64,000 bases of DNA from Scheffersomyces stipitis CBS 6054 (GCF_000209165.1 NC_009042.1:1116001-1180000); one strand, 5' to 3'; numbered from the stretch's first letter, positions 1 through 10,304 are shown. A program made the numbers and translations. Notes: generated by a model not told the origin, from the sequence alone.

Positions 1-474
1 GCCTAGTCAATAAAGCAATTTGTTAATCAAGTACAAACAATGGGTTATTGGTTTTCCTGCTAGTATTTTGTGGGGTGAAGACGATCTTTGATGTTGCCGA
101 ATTGTTGATTCGGTCTTTTGGATTTTATTCTAGTTCTTAGTAACCGTTTCATTTAGTAGCTGCTTTCGAGCACTTATAAATGTAATGTCCGTAAATATGT
201 TAATAAAAGCCATTATGGTATAAATTGAGCTGTAGTCGTGAATTCGTAGCTTGGGTTGTCTAGATTTCACTGGACAATTCTTCAATTTTCAGAGAGTTAA
301 GTCGACATATTTTTTTCTGTGGCGGTACGGATGTTTACAAACTGGTTCCCAAATAGGACAGGTGCTGCTGTACCTTCTATTTTTTGCCGCTTCGAAAATG
401 GCTGCAACACTTCCACAAGTAATCATTAAATTTAGAATTCTTTGTGGAAGCGTTGAGAACATTGGTCAAAGATC
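1..474. other. intergenic region upstream of the 475..1824 gene
   Basis: No gene is recognisable here. The stretch is AT-rich, and the only open frame of note (about 84 codons, ending past position 475) has no homology that I recognise and overlaps the start of the next gene in another frame. It presumably carries the promoter and 5' leader of the plus-strand gene at 475. Confidence 0.5.
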
Positions 475-1824
475 ATGGAAACGAGACCGTTGCCACTGGG
501 AATAACCATTGATCTTCCTAGGAGGACTTTGGAGCCAAAGCGGCAGTCAGGAGACGAAAAAATAGAAGTTCCCAGCCATTTCCGATCCTATTCTGCTTCG
601 GCATTAGGAAGAATCAATTGCGTTCAAGAGGTTGACTTGCAAACTCAACATGGATCCGTAGATCTGCAAAATTATCCAGTCCCAGGAACCCTTGAAATTC
701 TGGCCCGTGATGAAAGACGTTCCAAAGTGGATACCTGGCCCCCTAGTACAGTTTCCCCTCTAAGGCCACTGAAGAAGACCAACTTACAAGATGTTCATCC
801 AACGCTGAACCAGTTGCTCTCTCAGGAATCGGATAAAATTATTGAACCTACAGATCTATATCCTAAGAAATCGCTTAAAGTCATAAGATCCAATGGTAAC
901 TTCCGATCTGTGCCAAAACATTCACAAACTGTAGAATTCCCTTACAATGACTTTTACAGGCAGCCTTCTACAGTTGTGAAGTCAGACTCTTCGTCTAGTT
1001 TTGAAATAGATACTGCTTCTCCAACTGATGATTACTGTGATGAAAGCCCGTTTCCTCACCTCGAATACTCGATCATCAGCCCTCATGAGCCACCATATGA
1101 ACCAATCACTCTTGCTCAAGAGATATCTATAAGAAAGGAAGTGGCTAGTCGCCAGCACAACTTGCTACCCACAGGTGACTACTTGCAAGAATACATGGAA
1201 GATAGGCTCGTGAGATGGAGACCCAGTGATTCACAGCACAACAACGAATTATCAATAAATGGTAATCATGTCTACCAACAAGATGTAAGTTTGCAGAGAG
1301 CTCAATCCAGAGGGATGTTTTCCAATTTTGGAACTTGGTTCTCAAGGATGTACAAAGAAACTCCTCCGCCACCGACAGAACAACCGGCTCCAAATACAGA
1401 GGAAACCAGTTCTTTACAACAATCTCCGGTTGAACTACGTCTTGTACAGAGATCGGCAGATATTCCTGACTACCGAGACATTCTTTCCAACGTACAATTC
1501 AAACCAAACAGTTCCATTTCTTGTCTTCCGAAGACAACCACAAAAATGAGAGACAACCATTCACATATAACAATAGTAGTTAACGAACCTACAGCAGCAG
1601 AAATACCATTGTATACTCCAAACGGGATGCCGTTGAAACAATACCTTCTAGACTTCGAGAAGGAAGACAGCCACAATGAATCAAGGGGAGATTCCAATGC
1701 CATCTTCAACTCGTTGGATCAAGAGGTCCGAGAGTTGATTCTGGGAGTGGACAACTTCATCCTTGACTTCTTTAGCCAATCATGGCAATGTATTACAAAC
1801 GTTGTGTCCGGATGTCTGTTTTAG
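475..1824 (+). CDS. hypothetical protein, 449 aa, unrecognised
   Basis: This open frame runs from an ATG at 475 to a TAG at 1822-1824 and is far longer than chance at this base composition. I do not recognise the family. The first 250 residues are polar and rich in Ser, Pro and charged residues, without a signal peptide, and look disordered. Around residues 280-310 there is a Trp/Phe segment (SNFGTWFSRMYKE) followed by a Pro run. The last 35 residues are hydrophobic and amphipathic (VRELILGVDNFILDFF and onward), so a membrane- or partner-binding C-terminus is possible. It is convergent with VMA1, with about 135 nt between the two stop codons. Function is unknown; I infer only that it is a real, fast-evolving yeast gene. 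Confidence 0.75.
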   Translation: METRPLPLGITIDLPRRTLEPKRQSGDEKIEVPSHFRSYSASALGRINCVQEVDLQTQHGSVDLQNYPVPGTLEILARDERRSKVDTWPPSTVSPLRPLKKTNLQDVHPTLNQLLSQESDKIIEPTDLYPKKSLKVIRSNGNFRSVPKHSQTVEFPYNDFYRQPSTVVKSDSSSSFEIDTASPTDDYCDESPFPHLEYSIISPHEPPYEPITLAQEISIRKEVASRQHNLLPTGDYLQEYMEDRLVRWRPSDSQHNNELSINGNHVYQQDVSLQRAQSRGMFSNFGTWFSRMYKETPPPPTEQPAPNTEETSSLQQSPVELRLVQRSADIPDYRDILSNVQFKPNSSISCLPKTTTKMRDNHSHITIVVNEPTAAEIPLYTPNGMPLKQYLLDFEKEDSHNESRGDSNAIFNSLDQEVRELILGVDNFILDFFSQSWQCITNVVSGCLF

Positions 1825-1959
1825 GATCTTCAGAGTTTATAGAATGTCTTTATATTGAACTTAGTAGATATCGTAATCTAAAGGAAATAAGCAAAGTGAA
1901 TACATAAAAGTAAATAAGTTTAAAATCAAGTCAGATGAATTGAATCAGAATGTTAGAGC

Positions 1960-4900
1960 TTACTCGGAAGCTTCGGCAAATCTTTCAGAAATCGAAGTCA
2001 ACAAGGTGTTGAATTCGGTCTTTCCCTCAGCTTCACCTCTGGATGGCTCAAAGAACTTGGCAGAAGAAACCGAATGCTTAACGTCAGAAGTAGACTCAGA
2101 TAACTTGGACCATTGGGCACCGTTGGCCACAGCCTTCTGAGCTTCGTCGTGGTACGAGATGAAAGCTCTCATCATATCGAAGGTCTTCCAAATAGGACAG
2201 AATGCATCGTAGGTGGAGTAACCGTTCTGTTGCAAGAAATCTTCCTTGATCAAACTGGCGACATCCAAGGTGATTTTGTCAGAGTCAGACAAGGCAGACT
2301 TACCGACCAATTGCACCACTTGTTCCAACTCTTCAGCATCAGACAAGATTTCCTTGATTTTGTTTCTTAATGCTGGGAATTCAGGGTAATTGGCATCGTA
2401 GTACTTGTCCAACACGTTGGTATACTTCGAGTAGGAGACCGAGGTGTTAATGGATGGGAAATGCTTTCTTTGAGCCAACTTCTTGTCTAAACCCCAGAAG
2501 ACTTGAGTAATACCCAAAGTAGAAGTAGTGACTGGATCGGAGAAATCACCACCGGCTGGAGAGACAGCAGCGACAATTGAAACAGATCCAAGTCTTTCTG
2601 GAGAACCCAAAGCTACAGATTTACCTGCACGTTCGTAGAAAGAAGCCAATTTCGCACCCAAATAAGCTGGGAAACCCTGGTCAGCGGGCATTTCACCCAA
2701 TCTACCAGAGATTTCTCTCAAGGCTTCAGCCCAACGAGATGACGAATCGGCAATCATGGAGACGTTCTTACCCTGATCTCTGAAGTATTCAGCCAAGGTA
2801 ATACCAGTATAAATCGAGGCTTCACGAGCTGCCACTGGCATGTTAGAGGTATTGGCCACTAAAGTCGTACGTTTCATGATGGGTTCCTTTCTGCCGTTAA
2901 TTTCAGTAAACAACTCAGGGAACTCCATAAGAACCTCTGCCATTTCATTTCCTCGTTCACCGCAATTGTGAACTAAAGCCAAGTTCGACAACAAGAATTG
3001 ATGATCGGAATCCTCAGAAAGGGTGATACCATAGAAGTCATCCTCTTCCTTCTCAACCATGTGGAACGTGTAAGGGTGAGGCTCACGGTTAACACAAACA
3101 GGTTCCTCGGCTCTCTTACGAGGAGCAGCACACTTGGAAAGAACAGAATCCAAAGCAGAGGAATTGGCCATATAGATAGCATAGCTTTCTTGATGCTTGA
3201 CGGAGTTCACTTCCTTGGCCTCCTCAACACTGACCGAGGTTTGAATACCTAAAGAACGAGCAACAGAAACAAGTCCATCTCTAACAGCCGGGTAAATAGT
3301 CTTGACAGTTGCACTGTAGCACTTGTCGGCTTCATCCCTCTTGACATGACCATCTGAATCAACAAGACCGGAAATAAAATATTCACGAACAGCAATACTT
3401 TCGGAACGAAGGAATGAAGGAACCAGCTTGAAAAGCATTTCATTCTCCTTCTTTCCACAAATTTCGGCAAGCAAACTCCACAACAAGTTGCCGGTGTTCA
3501 AATTCTGTCTCACATTCTTTCCACGAGTTTCAGAGTTGTGCAAGCTAATAGTAGCGTCACGGGACTTCTTGTAGCAAGCAATTCTAGGGGTCAATCCGGC
3601 ATGGCTAGCAAAATCCTTAATACGTTCATGGATTTCAACATCCTGAATGTCAATTGAAAAAGTAGCTCTGTCCGAGTATCCATCACCAACCCAAAGACCA
3701 ACCAAGTAGGCCATGTAAGGTGCAATAGATTCGTCAAAACCTCTCTTAGCAATCATTGGTGCCAAGACTTCCTTTTCAACAAGGACAGGAGACCAAAGTT
3801 GTCTAGTAGCACGACGAACGTGGTAACCCAAACGAGAAATATCACGAGCTTCAGCGGTCCAATCGATTGGATCTCTTGAAATCGTGCTAGCAAAGACTTC
3901 AGCTTTCTTCCAGGCATTTTCTCTGCCATGAGAACTGTGCTGAAACGACTTGGTACATAACTTAGGTAATTCAATTTCACGACCATCTGCGACAGCAGTC
4001 TTCATCTGGAAGTAAGTAACAGAAGTTTGGCTTTCACCTCTAAGCACGTGGTTTGTAATGTTAACTCTCTGGTTAGTTTGAAGAACTAACTTGTGAGTAG
4101 CATTACAAGTGTAAGAGGCAGTACCAAAGACTGTTTCAGCTCTATGTTGAGTCTTCTCAGAGACTTCATACATAGTTTCTCTACCTCTTGGCAAAGCAAC
4201 AACTTCTCTTGGAAGACCATCCTTACCCAAGACTTCTTCACCAACAGCAATATCTTCGATATTCTTGTCGTCACCGTTTGCCATCAAGACCTTCGTACCC
4301 TTGGCAAAACAGCCCACATAGATAATGACGTCTGAATTCGAGAATTTAGACAATGACTGCGAGATAACCGTTTTTCCACAACCAAAAGCACCAGGAATAC
4401 ATGTGGTACCACCTTGGACACAGGGGAACAACGAGTCCAACACTCTTTGACCAGTTAAAAGGGGGTAGTCAGCAGCCAACTTTTCAGCTACCGGTCTGGG
4501 GACTCTGACAGGCCAGGTGTGCATCATGGAGTACGAATGCTTTTTACCATCGAATTCTACTTCCAACACATTGTCATCTACATTGTACGAACCAGCCTCT
4601 GCGATCGAGGTAATTGTACCTCTGGCTCTGGGAGGCAACAAGATCTTGTGGTCATCGAGCAAAGAGTTCTCGTAGATGGAACCAAAGATATCACCACCAG
4701 TAATGTGGTCACCTACCTTTAAAGAACCGGGAGTGAAATCGTAGTTGACAGTTCTCGACAAGGCTGGAGCATCGATACCTCTGGGGATATAAATGGACTG
4801 CGATTGCTCTTTAATAGCCTTCAATGGTCTCTGGATCCCATCATAGATAGTTTCCATTAACCCAGGTCCTAATTCAACGGATAACGGCTTACCAGTTCTC

Positions 4901-5676
4901 AAAACAGGATCTCCGACAGTGACACCGGCTGTCTCTTCGTAGACTTGAATCGTAGCCTTGTCACCAGATATACGAATCACTTCACCGACCAATGTGTCGT
5001 GGCCAACCTTCACTAACTCGTACATGGCACAACCAATCATGTTCTCGGCAATGATGACAGGTCCGGACACGGAGTAGATCTGGCCGTAGAGTGATTCGTC
5101 GGCATCCAACGAGAGTTTTTTGATCTCCTTACGAGCGTTTTCTAAAGCACCAGCCTTGGTAATGTTAGTACGAGAATATGGTTATTCAATTGGATTATGC
5201 ATGAATAGTATAGTGTTGTCTGAATTGTGAATACAAGTAATGAAGTTGCATAGATGACTACTCATATGAATTGCTAGTCGATAGTTATGAAGCTTCTATG
5301 GATTGAAATTGCACGATACTATTGTTCAATAACGAGATCTCTTAGATAACTCTGTACGGAAAACGTATAGTGGTTGATCAACCAGATTATCTCAGTCGCT
5401 AAAAGGAAATTCACGAAAATATTGTCTACTAGTATTCTCATAGGAATATGGAATAGAATGGATACAACTGTGAAAATAAACAGTTTTAGATTTATGAACT
5501 GGCTCTTGTTTCAATCGTTTTCTATCCTTAATTTACGGAGTATCTGATGCCCAACCTAAGGCATATAAAAATGTCACCATGTCTGTCACAATTCATCTTA
5601 TATCTACCCCACATGGGCCAATTGGATCTTTCACGTCTTGCGGTATGGATCACGCACACAATCAAACACATACCAT
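1960..5676 (-). CDS. VMA1: V-type H+-ATPase catalytic subunit A, intein-containing precursor (VMA1/TFP1)
   Basis: Catalytic A subunit of the V1 sector of the vacuolar proton pump, which hydrolyses ATP to acidify the vacuole and endosomes. The coding sequence is a join of an ATG-only exon (5676..5674) and exon 2 (5154..1960), giving a 1065-aa precursor. Exon 2 opens with [15 protein letters not shown], which matches the N-terminus of the yeast protein; no in-frame ATG lies in exon 2 ahead of it and a stop lies upstream, so splicing is needed. The P-loop GAFGCGKT sits at about residues 256-263. A 449-aa intein occupies residues 283-731, directly after the YVG of the catalytic domain and before CGERGNE. 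The mature spliced subunit would be 616 aa, against 617 in S. cerevisiae. The extein is very highly conserved, so the identification is secure. The gene is convergent with the unknown gene to its left. Confidence 0.97.
2965..4311 (-). mobile_element. VMA1 intein with LAGLIDADG homing endonuclease (VDE/PI-SceI family)
   Basis: An in-frame protein intron of 449 aa (S. cerevisiae VDE has 454). It begins with Cys1 ([10 protein letters not shown], codon 4311..4309) and ends in HN (Asn449, codon 2967..2965), followed by extein Cys+1. Splicing residues are all present: Cys1, the block-B N-A-T-H (N70, T72, H73), penultimate His448 and Asn449. The endonuclease insert has both dodecapeptide motifs, LVGLWVGDG (catalytic-type Asp210) and ISGLVDSDG (Asp320), so both metal-binding aspartates are kept. 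I see no frameshift or stop. By family knowledge, it removes itself from the precursor and, during meiosis, cuts intein-less VMA1 alleles to spread. Retained active-site residues suggest recent or continuing selection, but activity is inferred and not shown. Confidence 0.96.
5155..5673 (-). other. VMA1: spliceosomal intron directly after the VMA1 start codon (519 nt)
   Basis: On the minus strand the sequence ATG|GTATGT places a perfect 5' splice site immediately after the start codon (ATG at 5676..5674, GTATGT at 5673..5668). A perfect branch site TACTAAC lies at 5170..5164, followed by CAAG|GCT with the 3' AG ending at 5155. Joining these gives [10 protein letters not shown], matching the yeast Vma1 N-terminus in phase 0. 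There is no other ATG in frame with exon 2. I looked for a box C/D snoRNA inside the intron and saw none. The first exon therefore encodes only the initiator methionine. Confidence 0.88.
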
Positions 5677-6327
5677 AGCGAATATATCAGGTTTACGGTG
5701 ATTAGACTATACTATGGACCTGGTGGATAAGCTGAACCTCAAAGCTTTATTAATGCCTCGTTTCTCAGCTACTGGGAGTGGTCGTGGGTGGATCAAGAAG
5801 AGGCATTACCCGGCCGCGAGAGCGTTCCACTATCCAGCTTATCAGCGTAGATAAGGGTAGGCAGAAAGAGCAGCGGAGTTGCAATAGAGCTGAAAGTTAG
5901 TGGTATTGGTGAGAGTGGTGTTTAGAACAGTTATTTCAAGTTTGGTCTTTATCGGTTGAAAAATGGTAGAGTTGGTTGAGTCCTTATCTCTTTAATTAGC
6001 TCTACAGGGTAAATTAAAGTAGAATTTATTAGTGAGAAATCCTGCCGATTTAGTTGCGAAATTTAGATAGCGATCTGAGAATATGGAAGAGAGGATCTGG
6101 GAACAAGCAGAGAATAAGTAGAGTAGATTTCAATGTAATTTTTGAATATCTCGGAACTCATTTCTGTTTCGTAATTGTTCAACTTCCTCAGATAATTTAA
6201 CTTGGATACCTTGTATATTTACCACTTCTTCTATTCAATATGTGTGTTGTTACTGTCTATCTCTATTCCACATTAAGTGGTCTATAAAAGGCTGTAGTGA
6301 CCGTATACCAGCAACTTAATGGATATT
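5677..6327. other. VMA1 promoter region / 3' region of the OHCU decarboxylase gene
   Basis: A 650-nt non-coding stretch upstream of the ATG-only VMA1 exon and downstream of the minus-strand decarboxylase gene. It holds a short GC-richer island around 5795-5830 (including CGGCCG) inside otherwise AT-rich DNA. No open frame is credible. Confidence 0.5.
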
Positions 6328-6912
6328 CTATATCTTCTCAACTAACTTGCTTGCTCTATCGTTGGCAATATCACACATGGCTTCAAAAGCCTCCTCTCTC
6401 TCCTTCTGTATATCGTTTCTTGCTATCCTAGACAGCATATTCTCCATCACAACGGGTCTAGATCTGCCATTGACAAAGACAACGTATCGCAAACCAGGAA
6501 AAACAGATTCGTACTCGTCGTTGAGCACAACCAAGAGCAGTGCTTCTTCGGCAGATGATGTCTGAAGCGACTTCTGTTCCAGTGAAGAATGTTGAGACAA
6601 CTTCTCAGCACTGGCTTTGGACGAGCCTCCAAGCCGCGGGTGTGCCGCTATGATTTTAGCGATTTTGGAATCGATGGCAGTATGCGTTTTCTCAGCTGTT
6701 TCTTCGGCCTCGGTAAGGTACTTCCGTAATGCTGTTCTTACGGCTTCTATCAATTGGGTATAGCTGGCGAACGTAGTGTTGGAATCGTAGAGAACTGTGG
6801 AGAAAATTAATTCGGTCAAGGTCTCACATCTCTCGAACAAGTGCGCTAGGACTTCGACTTTCTCTTCTTTGGAGAGAGACGGGAATAGCGATATAGAAGG
6901 TAAACGGTACAT
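6328..6912 (-). CDS. OHCU decarboxylase (ureidoimidazoline decarboxylase, urate degradation)
   Basis: The 194-aa protein matches the 2-oxo-4-hydroxy-4-carboxy-5-ureidoimidazoline decarboxylase family, which converts OHCU to S-allantoin as the last step from urate in purine breakdown. Diagnostic features are HPRLGG near residue 95 (the catalytic His of the HPxL motif), a SSLEQKSLQ segment after it, FPGLRYVVFVNGRSR near residue 140 (family pattern F-x-Y/F-V-x-x-x-x-G-R-S), and an Arg/Glu-rich C-terminal helix ending in ASKLVEKI. Length fits the family. The start is the ATG at 6912..6910, with a TATA-like element about 65 nt upstream. It lies in tandem between complex I and VMA1 genes, with no pathway partner in the window. 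A peroxisomal location is typical of the pathway, but no classical PTS1 is present. Confidence 0.85.
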   Translation of the reverse strand: MYRLPSISLFPSLSKEEKVEVLAHLFERCETLTELIFSTVLYDSNTTFASYTQLIEAVRTALRKYLTEAEETAEKTHTAIDSKIAKIIAAHPRLGGSSKASAEKLSQHSSLEQKSLQTSSAEEALLLVVLNDEYESVFPGLRYVVFVNGRSRPVVMENMLSRIARNDIQKEREEAFEAMCDIANDRASKLVEKI

Positions 6913-7375
6913 TGTGAGAAAGAAAGAACCGAAGAATCAGAAGAAATGTGAAAATTTGGAGATCTGAAAAATCGTTTATATATGTATGCCAGCCGATCTT
7001 ATCAGGTCTCGGAAATCGCCGAGCACAGCACAAAACTACAATACATTCAATTCGTAGGCAAATTTATTAATACTAATAAACAAAATGAAGATATGCAATA
7101 TATATAAATATAAACGTGTACGAAGAAAACGTAGACCAGTAGATTGGACTTAAGAATCAATCTTATTTATGCTGTCTAGTTCTATTCAGATGATTTGATG
7201 AAGTTGAGTGTATGTCTTGAACAAAAGAGAAAACCAATTCAAAGAGTTGATTTGTATTCAAATTCTGCTTGAGTATTCATTGATGCAACAATTTTGAAGT
7301 ATTGAATTTCTTTCGATTTCTTTGCTCTTTCATTTCATTCAATAGTCAATTTTTAATGATTGAATTTTCATTGAA
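6913..7375. other. promoter of the decarboxylase gene / 3' region of the complex I gene
   Basis: A 463-nt AT-rich spacer between two minus-strand genes. It contains a TATA-like element in minus orientation (6982..6975, TATATAAA). No gene is seen. Confidence 0.45.
6975..6982 (-). promoter_or_regulatory. TATA-like element of the OHCU decarboxylase gene
   Basis: TATATAAA read on the minus strand, about 65 nt upstream of the ATG at 6912. Position and sequence fit a yeast TATA element; use is inferred. Confidence 0.4.
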
Positions 7376-8536
7376 CTAAGTAAAGTGCTCAAGTTGACGC
7401 AACTTGGCCAACTCTTTCTTGGAAGGAGCTCCCTTTTGGGCAATCAAAGGATGTCTCCAGTGCTTGACATATGTGAACAAGACATCAGCCAACTTGGTGG
7501 TGTCTTCAATACCCAAGTCCTTGAACGTCTTGGCTGTAGGATCGATTACCTGGTTAATGACGTGTCTCTGGACTTGGTCTGGGTTCGTCAATTTCCAGTA
7601 GGGTAACTGCTTAAGCTGGGCTACTAATTTGGCAATAGGCAAGGGCAAGTTATAGTCAGCAAAGTTGTATGACAAGGGGCCGGCATTGGAAAAGTCCTGG
7701 GTGATTCCGTGGATCATCTGTCTGATTTCTAAGAAGGATAATTTCTCTGACCCATACAATTCGTAGGTCTGGCCAGCTGTGGAGTCGTCGTAACCGATCT
7801 TTTCCAAGGCTCTAGCGACGTCGAGAACATAGGTGGGGTATATTTCTTTACTGTTTTTGCCTGGAGTCCACATCTTCAACTTTGGCCCCAAGTAGTTCAA
7901 CAAATTGTCTTCTCTACCATACATGGGCGAAGGTCTGACGATGGTAGCGCTGGGGATAATATCCCTTACGACTTGTTCACCAATACCCTTAGTAGCGTAG
8001 AAAATGGATTCGGACTTAGGGTTGGCGTTGTATGACGAGACATGGACGAATCTGGGAACGCCAGCTTCCTTTGTAGCCTGGGCGATTCTCTCAGTGATGG
8101 AGATGTTAACGTCTGCCATAGAGAAATTCTTTGTTTCGTAGTCGGCACCGATACAGTTGAAGACAATATCTGAGTGGGCGACCGAGTCTGCAATTGACTT
8201 GACATTTCTGGCATCAAACTCGACAAAGTTTACAACACCCAAGTCTCCAGTGACTTTCAAGAAACGCTTCTTCATGTCGTCTCTGAAGGGAACGATGGTT
8301 GTGGTACCATGTCTGGCAAGCTTGGAGGTCAAGTAACGGCCCAAAAAGCCGGTAGCACCGAATACAGTAGCCGTGTAGCCTGTACGCGACGAACGGCCAC
8401 CGGAACCGATAGCTACATTGACTTTTCCGTTCTTGGTGATGTTGAGGTCGGACTCCAAGACAGAGGTGTAGAGAGTTCTGGCTGCCGAGCCGGAAACACG
8501 GACTAAAGGTCTGGCAGACTTGGCTGAGCTCAACAT
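7376..8536 (-). CDS. NUEM: NADH:ubiquinone oxidoreductase 40-kDa subunit (NDUFA9/NUEM type)
   Basis: Accessory subunit of mitochondrial respiratory complex I, 386 aa. It belongs to the atypical short-chain dehydrogenase family, which binds NADPH structurally at the junction of the matrix and membrane arms. The first 25 residues are basic and Ser/Ala-rich without acids until residue 28, as expected for a matrix presequence (MLSSAKSARPLVRVSGSAAR). The Rossmann motif GATGFLG is at residues 60-66. FVHVSSYNA and the YATKG motif near residues 170-185 mark the degenerate SDR active site, and IVRPSPMYGRED follows. The symbol is the Yarrowia name. Presence of a complex I subunit excludes Saccharomyces-like lineages, which lost complex I. 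It is in tandem with the decarboxylase downstream. Confidence 0.93.
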   Translation of the reverse strand: MLSSAKSARPLVRVSGSAARTLYTSVLESDLNITKNGKVNVAIGSGGRSSRTGYTATVFGATGFLGRYLTSKLARHGTTTIVPFRDDMKKRFLKVTGDLGVVNFVEFDARNVKSIADSVAHSDIVFNCIGADYETKNFSMADVNISITERIAQATKEAGVPRFVHVSSYNANPKSESIFYATKGIGEQVVRDIIPSATIVRPSPMYGREDNLLNYLGPKLKMWTPGKNSKEIYPTYVLDVARALEKIGYDDSTAGQTYELYGSEKLSFLEIRQMIHGITQDFSNAGPLSYNFADYNLPLPIAKLVAQLKQLPYWKLTNPDQVQRHVINQVIDPTAKTFKDLGIEDTTKLADVLFTYVKHWRHPLIAQKGAPSKKELAKLRQLEHFT

Positions 8537-9230
8537 GACTGTATGTTAAAGGATGTTGGGTTAGTCTGGGTGAATGAGGAAGAGTATGGGTAAAGCTGTG
8601 CTTGTAGTTGTAGACAGTTCAATTGATTTTCAGTAATTGGAAAATTGACGTTTCTGGTTGGCTGGAAGTGTGCAGGAAATTGATGGTTGGTGCGAAATGT
8701 GAAGAAAAAAGATTAGCGAGGATTTCCAGGAAAATCAGCGTAAGTGCGGCTACTCCTTAGTGAGAGAGTGAGACTGGAATTTAGAGAGTCAATAGAGATT
8801 CTTCGTAGGAAGAGATTCAGTAGAAATGGACTTGAGATTACTTAAACAACCAAAAAGCACAGATACCAGTAAATTTGTGTAGTACATGAACATCAGCTTT
8901 TACTCGCTTGTGCTTTTTCGCAAGGAACTGGTCCAAATACATGTCTATTGAGGTCCCTTAGCTATGGGAGATCATAACTATGAGTTATCTTTATGAGAGA
9001 ACTCAGCATCAAAACTGTGAAGAGACGGCTTATCTAACAAACTTGTCAAGCAAAACACATGACACATATAGCTCTCCACTAGCACATAAGCTTTCGTAAC
9101 TATATCCATATAGTCACAAATCACAGAAAGTCATGTAACTACAGTTATCCTTTTCTTTATATATTAGAACATTCATAGTAGATTACAAAATCACTACTAT
9201 AACAAAACAAAACAGTAAACAACATTAGGC
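8537..9230. other. intergenic: complex I gene promoter / PP2A gene 3' region
   Basis: 694 nt of AT-rich sequence between two minus-strand genes. I see no coding potential, RNA gene or strong repeat. The half next to 8537 is the probable promoter of the complex I subunit. Confidence 0.4.
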
Positions 9231-10304
9231 TCATAAAAAGTAGTCGGGCGTCTTTCTGGTCACAGTTGGCTCGCCAGGTCTAACAGAAGGATCGTATTGT
9301 AGGAATTGTCTATTATGTTGTTCGTCCACCTCCATGATGGCTGCTTGGTTCCCACATCTATAGCAGTAGTTTGGTGCTGAGAAGATGGTCACCACCGACT
9401 CCTGATGCGACCAGCTGAAGCCTTCCATCACCAACTGGTGCGCTCTCGCAATGAGACTCAAGTCGTTGGTGTGGTTGAACTGCTCGGAGATATCTTGTCC
9501 AAACGTGAAACCGGCACCTCTGGGAGAAATCCCCCATCCACCACGGTCGTCGGGGTCTGACCATAACAAGTCACACATAGGTCCTTCGTGTGGCACTTCC
9601 TGGATACGGTTCAACTCTCTGACCTGGTCAATCGTTTCGATCATCGGCGACAAACCTCCGTGCAAACAGAACACCTTGTTGTCTACCAAGGCGGTGATGG
9701 GGAAGTAGTCGAACAAGTCGGTGAATAACTTCCACACTGTAGCCGAGCCATATTTTCTCAAACATTCATCGTAGAAACCATACACTTGTGTAATTTGTCT
9801 CAGCTCGTGGTTTCCTCTCAAGATGGTGATTCTGTTGGGGTATCTGACCTTCATACAAACCAAATACGACACAGTTTCCACCGAGTAGTAGCCTCTGTCT
9901 ACATAATCACCCATAAACAAGTAGTTCGTGTCGGGACAGGGTCCTCCAATCTTGAACAATTCGATCAAGTCGTGGAACTGGCCATGGACATCACCACAGA
10001 TGGTCACAGGCACTTGCACAGGCTGGACGTTTTCTTCAAATTGCAAAACGTCAATGGCCATATCGCACAACTTCTTGACATCTGTTTCCGACAAAGGCTC
10101 GCATTTAGACAACTTGTCGATCCACTCGTCCAACTGGCCCACAGTGGACGGATTCAAGTCAGACTTCTTGGCTGTGGTGTTACTATTACTGTTGCGATTA
10201 CTGTTGCTACTGTTGTTGTGGGGGGAAGCGTCCGGGCCAGAGCCGGTTTCGGCTTGTTTCAAGTCTTCGACATCCTCCATAGGCACGTCTGTGTCTAATT
10301 CCAT
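9231..10304 (-). CDS. PPH21: serine/threonine protein phosphatase PP2A catalytic subunit
   Basis: A 357-aa PPP-family phosphatase. The core is nearly identical to PP2A: GDVHGQ at 104-109, GDYVDRG at 132-138, RGNHE at 163-167, the [11 protein letters not shown] segment, and the C-terminal TPDYFL tail whose Leu is carboxymethylated to control B-subunit binding. The tail separates PP2A from PP1, PP4 and PP6. The first about 50 residues are an acidic, then Asn/Ser-rich extension (N-S-N-R-N repeats), like the extended N-terminus of Pph21/22 in budding yeast. The codon for residue 168 (9803..9801) is CTG at a position that is Ser in PP2A proteins, which shows that CTG is read as serine. Start is the ATG at 10304..10302. 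PPH21 is used for the family; the genome may have only one such gene. Confidence 0.95.
   Translation of the reverse strand: MELDTDVPMEDVEDLKQAETGSGPDASPHNNSSNSNRNSNSNTTAKKSDLNPSTVGQLDEWIDKLSKCEPLSETDVKKLCDMAIDVLQFEENVQPVQVPVTICGDVHGQFHDLIELFKIGGPCPDTNYLFMGDYVDRGYYSVETVSYLVCMKVRYPNRITILRGNHELRQITQVYGFYDECLRKYGSATVWKLFTDLFDYFPITALVDNKVFCLHGGLSPMIETIDQVRELNRIQEVPHEGPMCDLLWSDPDDRGGWGISPRGAGFTFGQDISEQFNHTNDLSLIARAHQLVMEGFSWSHQESVVTIFSAPNYCYRCGNQAAIMEVDEQHNRQFLQYDPSVRPGEPTVTRKTPDYFL

Noticed and set aside
251..505. 84-codon plus-strand frame
   Set aside because: It has no homology and overlaps the start of the 449-aa gene in another frame.
5155..5673. snoRNA inside the VMA1 intron
   Set aside because: No box C (RTGATGA) on the minus strand paired with a box D.
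9786..10298. 170-codon plus-strand frame
   Set aside because: Antisense to the strongly conserved PP2A gene.
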